Source: Prado023 sp039812125 | Lineage (GTDB): Bacteria; Actinomycetota; Actinomycetes; S36-B12; CAIYMF01 | Assembly: GCA_039812125.1 (NCBI GenBank) | Contig: JBDHZV010000083.1 | Span: forward strand, 1-12,491 | Reading direction: 5' to 3' | Length of the DNA stretch: 12,491 nucleotides | Shown here: positions 7,609 to 12,491 of the stretch, in pieces | How positions within the stretch are numbered: the stretch's first letter is position 1 | Layout: the number at the start of each line of letters is the position of its first letter | Notes under the pieces: generated by a model | What the model was told of the DNA's origin: nothing | The model's input: only the letters and a program-made list of their open reading frames with translations | The model's database searches: none | Made by a program: the position numbers and the translations under genes

Positions 7609-8165
7609 CAGGTGCTCACCCCCAGCGCCTCGGCACCCAGCTTGAGCACGGACAGCTGCCACAGGCCCTCGTGGGCGATCTCCAGGGTCTCCACGGCGAC
7701 CTCGCTGGAGGTGGCGCGCAGCTTCGGGCCCTCGAACCGGACCGGGAACCCGCGGCGGAACTTCCAGATGTTGTGCGGCAGCCGCGCGGAGTCCAGCAGC
7801 ACGACGATGCCGTCCATGCGGCGCACCCGGCCCTCGCCGAACCCGTACAGCCAGTCCCACCCGCTCTGGCTGATCCGCGACACCCCCCGGGTGAGCACGA
7901 GGTTGGGCCAGGTGATCCGGGTGGGGAACCGGTGCTCGGTGCTGTTCAGGCCGCCCTCGTGGCGCCGGGCGTCCTCCTGCAGCATCTTCAGCCCGTCGCA
8001 CTCGGAGAACCCGCCGAACAGGGCGTCGCCGAGCAGAGACGGGATCCCGGTCTTCAGCAGGGACCCGGGGCTGGAGGTGTCGGCCATCATCACCAGGAAG
8101 CTGTGCGTCAGCGGGGGGTCCAGCCGGATCCCGGTCGCGCTCTCCAGTCCGCTCAGGACGCTCAT
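7608..8165 (-). CDS. Tube-type tail protein, Afp5/Cis5 position (tube initiator)
   Basis: A 185-residue protein resembling the 'conserved hypothetical phage tail region' proteins (TIGR02241, gp19-related). In Afp/PVC the Afp5 protein forms the first tube layer, joining the tube to the spike and LysM adaptor. Visible features are PLTHSFLVMMAD near residue 18-30, GGFSECDGLKM (about 51-61), GGLNSTEHRFPTRITWPNLVLTRG and SGWDWLYGFGEGRVRR in the middle, then WKFRRGFPVRFEGPKL and a final VAVETLEIAHEGLWQL strand-helix unit. The pattern F-x-x-x-x-G-L ... W-x-x ... W-x-x-x-x-x-P-x-x-x-x-G-P is shared with tube proteins. Start ATG abuts the preceding TGA with only a weak G-rich upstream stretch, so it is probably translationally coupled. 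It shares a single base with the following gene (TGATG). Confidence 0.92.
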   Translation of the reverse strand: MSVLSGLESATGIRLDPPLTHSFLVMMADTSSPGSLLKTGIPSLLGDALFGGFSECDGLKMLQEDARRHEGGLNSTEHRFPTRITWPNLVLTRGVSRISQSGWDWLYGFGEGRVRRMDGIVVLLDSARLPHNIWKFRRGFPVRFEGPKLRATSSEVAVETLEIAHEGLWQLSVLKLGAEALGVST

Positions 8166-10157
8166 TCAGACCCCCGTCCCCGTGGCGCCGAGCGGCGGGG
8201 CGCCCGGCAGCACCGTGAGGGCGTCACGGACCCGGCCGACCCGGACCACCACGAACTCGAACGGCTGGCTGGGCGCCACGCCGACCTCGACGACGAGCTG
8301 GCCGAGGTCGCGCAGCTCGGGCGGGTTGTTGTCCAGGTCGCACCGCACGTAGAAGGACTCCTCGGCGGTGGCGCCGGCCAGCATCCCGGCCTGGTGCAGG
8401 GCGTCGAGCAGGAACGTCGCGGTCATGGTGGCCCGCGCCCGGGTGAGCAGCCCGTTGGGCTCGAACACCGCCCACTGCAGCCCCGTGACGAGGGCCTGCT
8501 CGATGAGGATCATCAGGCGGCGAACGTTGAGGAAGCGCCAGTCGGGGTCGCTGGACATGGTCCGCGCGCCCATCAGTCGCAGCCCCCGTCCGGCGACGGT
8601 GCGCACCACGTCGACGCCGGCGGTGTTCAGGATCGCGTGGTGCTGCTCGTCGACCTCGACGCTGGGTGCCACGGCCCACCCGACGCGGCGGTTGGCGGGG
8701 GCCCGGTGGATGCCCTGCTCCCGCTCGCTGGCGGCCACCAGCCCGGCCACGTGCCCCGCGGGTGGGACCAGGCGCAGCGTCCCGACCGGGCGGACCGGGT
8801 CGCTGACGGCCAGCCACGGGTGCACCAGCGCGGCGTACGACGTGTCGAACCGGGCCCGCCAGTCCAGCACCCCGCGCAGCCCGGCCCCGACGTCGAGGGC
8901 GACCCCGCGCGGCGGGTCCAGCAGCGCCACCCGGTCGCGGCGGCGCTCGCACTGCCCGACCATCTCGGCCTGGACGGCGTGCACGTCGACCATGCTGAGC
9001 ACCGGGGGAACCTCCACCTCGGCCACGAGGGTCGGCCCCGGCCCGGGGACCGGGGGGTCCAGGCACGGGTCGGGCACGCAGGCCGGGGCGGGGACGACCG
9101 GGTTGGGCAGGTCGGGGTGCACGTGGACGTCCGGCACGACCAGCATCGCCACCTCCGCCACCGCCTCGAGGGTGCGCAGCCCGCGGGTTCCCCGCGCCCG
9201 GGCCAGGTCGGAGTCCTCGGGGGCGACCTCGTGGCCCACCAGGTCGTGCGGGGTGAGGGCGGCCAGGCCGGCCCGGCCCCCGGCCAGGGCTCGGGGCATG
9301 GCCTCGAGAACCAGGGCGGACGGCCGGTCGGTGGCCGGACGCAGCTCCTCGATCACCACCGGCTCGGGTGCCGCGGCGCCGTCCGGGTCGCCGGGGCGGA
9401 CCGGGGCCAGCACGACGGGGCCGTACCGGGGGTGCTGGGGAACCAGCGACAACCCGTCGACGACGCGGACCAGCCGCCCGGCCTCACTGACCAGCACCCG
9501 GTACTCCAGCACCTCCAGCAGCAGCGGCCGGGCCGGGTCGGGGGCGATCAGCCGGCCGTCGCCGGGCAGCCCCGCCCCCGGGTCGGGGTGGACCCAGTGC
9601 AGCCGGGACCGGGCCGGGTCGAGCGCGGCGAGGACCCGGACGGCGACCGTCGCCCCGTCCTGGCTGGCCCGGACCAGCGCGGCCCGGGTGAACCCGGCGA
9701 CGCTGGGCACGTCGCTCCACCGGCCCTCCGGGTCGTGCCCGACGCTGCGGACCTGCGCCGGCACGGCCTCGCGCACGTCGACCACCAGCCGGTCGCCCCA
9801 GGTGCCGGGGCTGGAGGCCCGCACCGCCCACGCCGGCCCCGCCGCGTCCTGGAGCAGGGTGCTGGCTGCGGCCGCGCCGACCACCGGGTCGTCGGAGGCG
9901 ACCCGGACCACCCAGCACCGTCGCCCCCCGTTCTCCAGGAATCCGCGCACCGCGTGGGCCAGGAACGCGTACCCGGTGCAGCCGCCGAACCACGAGGTGA
10001 ACTGCGCCCACGTCTCGACCGGCACCGGGACGTCGACCGGGCCGCGCTCGGCGATCCCCACGAAGCCGGCGACGTCGCCGCGCAGTGGGGTGACAGGCGG
10101 GGCACCGGCGTCCACCGTCTGGTGGAGCACGCCCGGGGCGAGGTCGGCGGTCAGCAT
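8166..10157 (-). CDS. Second tail sheath-family protein (663 aa)
   Basis: A sheath-family paralogue, probably a sheath initiator or baseplate-proximal/accessory sheath rather than the bulk subunit (inference from position beside the Afp5-type gene). I place the start at the ATG at 10157, directly after the tube stop with GAGG ten bases upstream; a longer in-frame extension would overlap the tube gene and reads like shadow sequence. Residues about 5-125 form the sheath N-terminal core (GFVGIAERGP, then GTWGDRL at 118-124). A Pro-rich stretch at about 343-385 contains ACVPDPC. The C-terminal part has GIHRAPANRR (about 482), GARTMSSDPDWRFLNVRR, GLQWAVFEPNG and the end strand QPFEFVVVRVGRV. The polymerisation-type C-terminus is intact, so it can probably join a sheath ring. 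TGA is followed directly by the next ATG. Confidence 0.93.
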   Translation of the reverse strand: MLTADLAPGVLHQTVDAGAPPVTPLRGDVAGFVGIAERGPVDVPVPVETWAQFTSWFGGCTGYAFLAHAVRGFLENGGRRCWVVRVASDDPVVGAAAASTLLQDAAGPAWAVRASSPGTWGDRLVVDVREAVPAQVRSVGHDPEGRWSDVPSVAGFTRAALVRASQDGATVAVRVLAALDPARSRLHWVHPDPGAGLPGDGRLIAPDPARPLLLEVLEYRVLVSEAGRLVRVVDGLSLVPQHPRYGPVVLAPVRPGDPDGAAAPEPVVIEELRPATDRPSALVLEAMPRALAGGRAGLAALTPHDLVGHEVAPEDSDLARARGTRGLRTLEAVAEVAMLVVPDVHVHPDLPNPVVPAPACVPDPCLDPPVPGPGPTLVAEVEVPPVLSMVDVHAVQAEMVGQCERRRDRVALLDPPRGVALDVGAGLRGVLDWRARFDTSYAALVHPWLAVSDPVRPVGTLRLVPPAGHVAGLVAASEREQGIHRAPANRRVGWAVAPSVEVDEQHHAILNTAGVDVVRTVAGRGLRLMGARTMSSDPDWRFLNVRRLMILIEQALVTGLQWAVFEPNGLLTRARATMTATFLLDALHQAGMLAGATAEESFYVRCDLDNNPPELRDLGQLVVEVGVAPSQPFEFVVVRVGRVRDALTVLPGAPPLGATGTGV

Positions 10158-10159
10158 GG

Positions 10160-10600
10160 TCAGGCTGCCTCGAGGGTGATGCTCTCGACGACCAGCTCGA
10201 TGGACTCGATGGCCACCTCGTTGCCCGCGGCCTTCAGCTCGGAGACCGAGATCTTGTTCGGCCAGGCGCTCTCGAAGTTCCACCGCAGCACGTCGTTGCG
10301 CTGCTCGTCCATCAGGATCACGCTGCCGTTGCGCCGGTCGGGCTTGCCGTTGGCGATGTTGCGGTACCAGTCCCACAGCGTGGTGTCCTTCACCATCCCG
10401 CGCTTCAGCCCGATCGGGCCGAACTTGCGCAGCCCGGGCAGCTTGCGCGCGGTGAGGGGCAGGTCCATCCCGGTCCGGTAGTCGGCGACCTCGCCCTCGG
10501 ACTGCAGGCCGGTCACGTCGCTGAACGCGGCCACGGGGATGTCGTCGATCTCGAGCCGGAAGTTGAACGTCCGGAACGGGTCGAGGCGGTCGTCAGCCAT
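10160..10600 (-). CDS. Inner tail tube protein, gp19-like (Afp1/Cis1 type)
   Basis: This 146-residue protein is the Hcp/gp19-like subunit whose stacked hexamers form the rigid inner tube, the part expelled on contraction. Length fits the T4-like tail tube family (gp19, PF06841). Family features include FNFRLEIDDIPVAAFSDVTG near the N-terminus (residues about 12-32), the YRTGMDLPLTARKLPGL segment, and the tail W-N-F-E-S-A-W-P-N-K with the C-terminal strand IESIELVVESITLE. The ATG at 10600 has a clear AGGAG Shine-Dalgarno (10608-10612) seven bases upstream, the best in the window, which fits a highly expressed structural subunit. It follows the first sheath and ends in TGA two bases before the second sheath gene. 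In Afp/PVC clusters the tube gene comes first, so the sheath-then-tube order here differs from that layout. Confidence 0.96.
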   Translation of the reverse strand: MADDRLDPFRTFNFRLEIDDIPVAAFSDVTGLQSEGEVADYRTGMDLPLTARKLPGLRKFGPIGLKRGMVKDTTLWDWYRNIANGKPDRRNGSVILMDEQRNDVLRWNFESAWPNKISVSELKAAGNEVAIESIELVVESITLEAA

Positions 10601-10607
10601 CGGGGGT

Positions 10608-10612
10608 CTCCT
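10608..10612 (-). promoter_or_regulatory. Ribosome binding site of the tube gene
   Basis: AGGAG on the minus strand, seven bases before the ATG at 10600, inside the 24-base gap after the first sheath gene. It is the strongest Shine-Dalgarno seen here and fixes the tube start. It would also allow tube translation independent of the sheath gene. Confidence 0.75.
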
Positions 10613-10624
10613 CGCTGTCGGCGG

Positions 10625-12490
10625 CTAGCTGTCGGATCGGGCGGTCCACAGGCCGATCCGCACGATCACGAACTCGGCGGGCTTCACGGGGGCGACGCCG
10701 ACCTGAACGATCAGCCGGCCGTTGTCGATGTCGGTCTGGGTCATGGTCGTGCGGTCGCAGCGCACGAAGAAGGCCTCCTCGACGCTGGTGCCCTCCAGGG
10801 CGCCGTTGCGCCAGACGACGGTGAGGAAGTTCGCGATGACCCGGCGCACCCGCGCCCACAGGGGCTCGGAGTTGGGCTCGAACACGACCCACTGCAGGCC
10901 GCGCTCCAGGGACGCCTCGATGAAGATCATCAGCCGGCGGACGTTCACGTACTTCCAGTCCGGGTCGGAGGTGATGACCCGGGCCCCGTAGACCCGGATG
11001 CCGCGGGAGTTGTCGCGGAAGTCCCGGATCACGTTGATGTTGACCGGGTACGGGTTGAGGATGTCCTGCTGCTCGCGGGTGACCGTGCGGCGCAACCCCA
11101 CGATGCCGCGCACGACCTCGTTGGCCGGCGCCTTGTGCACGCCGCGCTCGATGTCGGTGCGGGCGAACACCCCGAGCAGATGCCCGGACGGCGGGATCGC
11201 CACGTCCCGGACGTCCCCCAGGCTGGCCGGGAACGGGTCGGGGATGGCCAGCCACGGGTAGTACAGGGCGGCGTGGGTGGTGTCGTACTGCTGGCGCTGG
11301 GCCCGGACGTCGGCCAGCGTGTCCGCCGGCTCGGGGCGGCTGTCCAGCACGGCGAACCGGTAGCGCATCAGCTCGCAGTGGTCGATCACGCCCTGCTGGA
11401 GCCGGGCCCCGACCCGACCGGGCACCGCCACCAGGCTGATCTCCTCGACGTTGCGCAGGGACTGCAGGCCGGTCCGGGCCCGGGGGTCGGGGGTGTCGTC
11501 GCCGAGGTAGTGGTCGTCGGTCAGCGTCCCGACGGAGTCGTCTCCGATGACCGACTCGAGCCGCTGCCGGGCCGGGGACAGCCGGCCGTCGGGCAGCCGG
11601 TCCACGAGTGGCTCGGGTCCGAGCCGGACGGCCTCGCGGGCGGCCCCGACCGCCCGGTCCGCCACGCGCACGTACAGCGAGCCCCCCTCCGGCCGGCGGT
11701 CCCAGAGCCGCAGGGTCCCGGTGGTGGCACCCACCACCTTCTCGATGTAGTTGCTGTGCCGGGGGTCCAGGGACAGCTGCCGGAACACCTCCCGGTCGAT
11801 GACCTGGTTGTCCCGCGACGGGGTGACCGGGTCGGGCTGGCGCAGCAGCGCCACCTCCAGGGTGAACTCCCGGGAGCGCACGACGGCGCCCACGACCTGC
11901 TGGGCGGGGGCCAGGCCGGCGCCGGCCAGCAGCAGGTTGCCGGTGGCCCGGTCCACGGCGCGCACCTTCACCTGGCCGCCGAGGACCTGCCCGGTCACCG
12001 GGTCGGCCAGCTCGAGCACCGTGCCGGGCTGCACCCCGGCCCGCGAGGCCAGCCGGATGGTGGTGGCGGACACGATCGTGGCCAGGGTGGTGCGGGCGAC
12101 CAGCCCCGGCTCGTCGTCGGTCACGCTGACCCGCAGCCGGTTGCCCCACGACCCGGCGTCGAGCGCCTCGACGTCGACCAGCGGGGCCCGGCCCACCACC
12201 CCGGACCCAGCCGGGTGGGAGCGGGCCAGCGCGGTCTGCAGCGTGAGCACCTCGGGGGCGACCGCCGCTGCGCCGGACACGGTGTGGAACGAGACGTCGG
12301 CCCCGGCCGTGGTCACGCGCACCAGCTCCCCGGCGGCGAACGCGTCGCCGTCGCTGACCAGCAGGCCACCGGCCCCGGCCGCGACGGGCAGCACGAGGGT
12401 CGCCGCCTGGCGGGCCGGGTCCGGGGTTGCGGCGCCGAGCACCGCGACGGCCGTGCCGGTGCGCAGGTCGGCGGCGACCGGTGGGGCGAC
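10625..12490 (-). CDS. Contractile tail sheath protein (first sheath), 5' end beyond window
   Basis: This is the sheath subunit that polymerises around the inner tube and contracts to drive it through a target membrane. The frame stays open to the right edge, so the N-terminus is missing; a GTG at 12442 is in frame but lies inside a domain and is probably not the start. About 621 residues are visible. The C-terminal half carries strong sheath-family signatures: GVHKAPANEVVRG, the VYGARVITSDPDWKYVNVRR stretch, LQWVVFEPN, and a final strand pattern LIVQVGVAPVKPAEFVIVRI. Near the visible 5' end, GSWGNRL (about 12132-12158) matches GTWGDRL in the second sheath and marks the end of the N-terminal core. 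Two beta-rich segments flank it (about 12190-12410 and 11885-12100) and look like inserted decoration domains. It ends in TAG, 24 bases before the tube gene. The family call is secure; the N-terminal boundary is unknown. Confidence 0.95.
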   Translation of the reverse strand, partial: VAPPVAADLRTGTAVAVLGAATPDPARQAATLVLPVAAGAGGLLVSDGDAFAAGELVRVTTAGADVSFHTVSGAAAVAPEVLTLQTALARSHPAGSGVVGRAPLVDVEALDAGSWGNRLRVSVTDDEPGLVARTTLATIVSATTIRLASRAGVQPGTVLELADPVTGQVLGGQVKVRAVDRATGNLLLAGAGLAPAQQVVGAVVRSREFTLEVALLRQPDPVTPSRDNQVIDREVFRQLSLDPRHSNYIEKVVGATTGTLRLWDRRPEGGSLYVRVADRAVGAAREAVRLGPEPLVDRLPDGRLSPARQRLESVIGDDSVGTLTDDHYLGDDTPDPRARTGLQSLRNVEEISLVAVPGRVGARLQQGVIDHCELMRYRFAVLDSRPEPADTLADVRAQRQQYDTTHAALYYPWLAIPDPFPASLGDVRDVAIPPSGHLLGVFARTDIERGVHKAPANEVVRGIVGLRRTVTREQQDILNPYPVNINVIRDFRDNSRGIRVYGARVITSDPDWKYVNVRRLMIFIEASLERGLQWVVFEPNSEPLWARVRRVIANFLTVVWRNGALEGTSVEEAFFVRCDRTTMTQTDIDNGRLIVQVGVAPVKPAEFVIVRIGLWTARSDS

Positions 12491-12491
12491 G

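Noticed and set aside
10158..10376. Upstream extension of the second sheath frame to 10376
   Set aside because: It would overlap the tube gene by more than 200 bases and reads as Arg/Gln-rich shadow. The sheath-like sequence begins at the ATG at 10157.
6675..10481. A 1268-codon open frame on the + strand, opposite the hub, LysM, tube and sheath genes
   Set aside because: It is antisense to several clearly recognisable CIS genes, and its product is Arg/Gly/Pro/His/Gln-rich with no domain signature. Long antisense frames are expected at this GC content.
10601..10624. Possible promoter or terminator in the largest gap between genes
   Set aside because: Only 24 bases long; it holds the Shine-Dalgarno of the tube gene and shows no hairpin with a T-run or recognisable -10/-35 pair.
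12440..12442. GTG as the start of the first sheath gene
   Set aside because: The frame continues open upstream to the window edge, and the sheath N-terminal core (such as the GFVG-type segment) is not present after this codon. The gene is therefore cut by the edge.

Overview
This window is part of a contractile injection system (CIS) gene cluster: a phage-tail-like, eCIS/Afp/PVC-type or cytoplasmic Streptomyces-type nanomachine. Base composition is extremely G+C-rich (clearly above 70% by eye). All recognisable genes lie on the minus strand in one direction and are packed with overlaps or gaps of a few bases. GC content, frequent GTG/ATG coupled starts and gene content point to an actinobacterium, though another very high-GC phylum such as Myxococcota cannot be excluded. 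The species was not identified.

Reading in the direction of transcription (right to left), the order is: major-type tail sheath (10625 to the right edge, 5' end missing); gp19-like inner tube protein (10160-10600); a second, larger sheath-family protein (8166-10157); a second tube-type protein in the Afp5 position (7608-8165); a 68-aa Afp6/DUF5908-like protein (7402-7608); a LysM protein in the Afp7 position (6714-7409); a gp27-like spike hub (5504-6712); a separate gp5-like OB-fold/beta-helix spike (4695-5504); an unrecognised 252-aa protein (3929-4687); a gp25-like baseplate protein (3530-3925); a gp6/J-like baseplate wedge (1562-3526); and a TIGR02242-type tail protein (Afp12/P2 gpI position) with an N-terminal NHL propeller, which runs off the left edge (3-1565). 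The last gene has no closed reading frame inside the window; I translated it by hand from the minus strand and found no stop.

Together these encode the contractile sheath, the tube, the tube-baseplate adaptors, the central spike and most of the baseplate. The tape measure, AAA+ ATPase, tail cap/terminator, fibres and effectors are not in the window and would be expected beyond the edges. No promoter, terminator, tRNA, rRNA, mobile element, repeat array or CRISPR is visible, and no gap between genes is longer than about 24 bases. I saw no TAA trinucleotide on the + strand in a by-eye scan, so there should be no TTA leucine codons in these genes and no sign of bldA-type control inside this segment.

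The less ordinary points are: an unknown 252-aa gene in the slot where a PAAR tip gene would be expected; a spike split into two genes; beta-rich inserts in the first sheath; a Pro-rich, Cys-containing insert in the second sheath; and a propeller fused to the baseplate tail protein.
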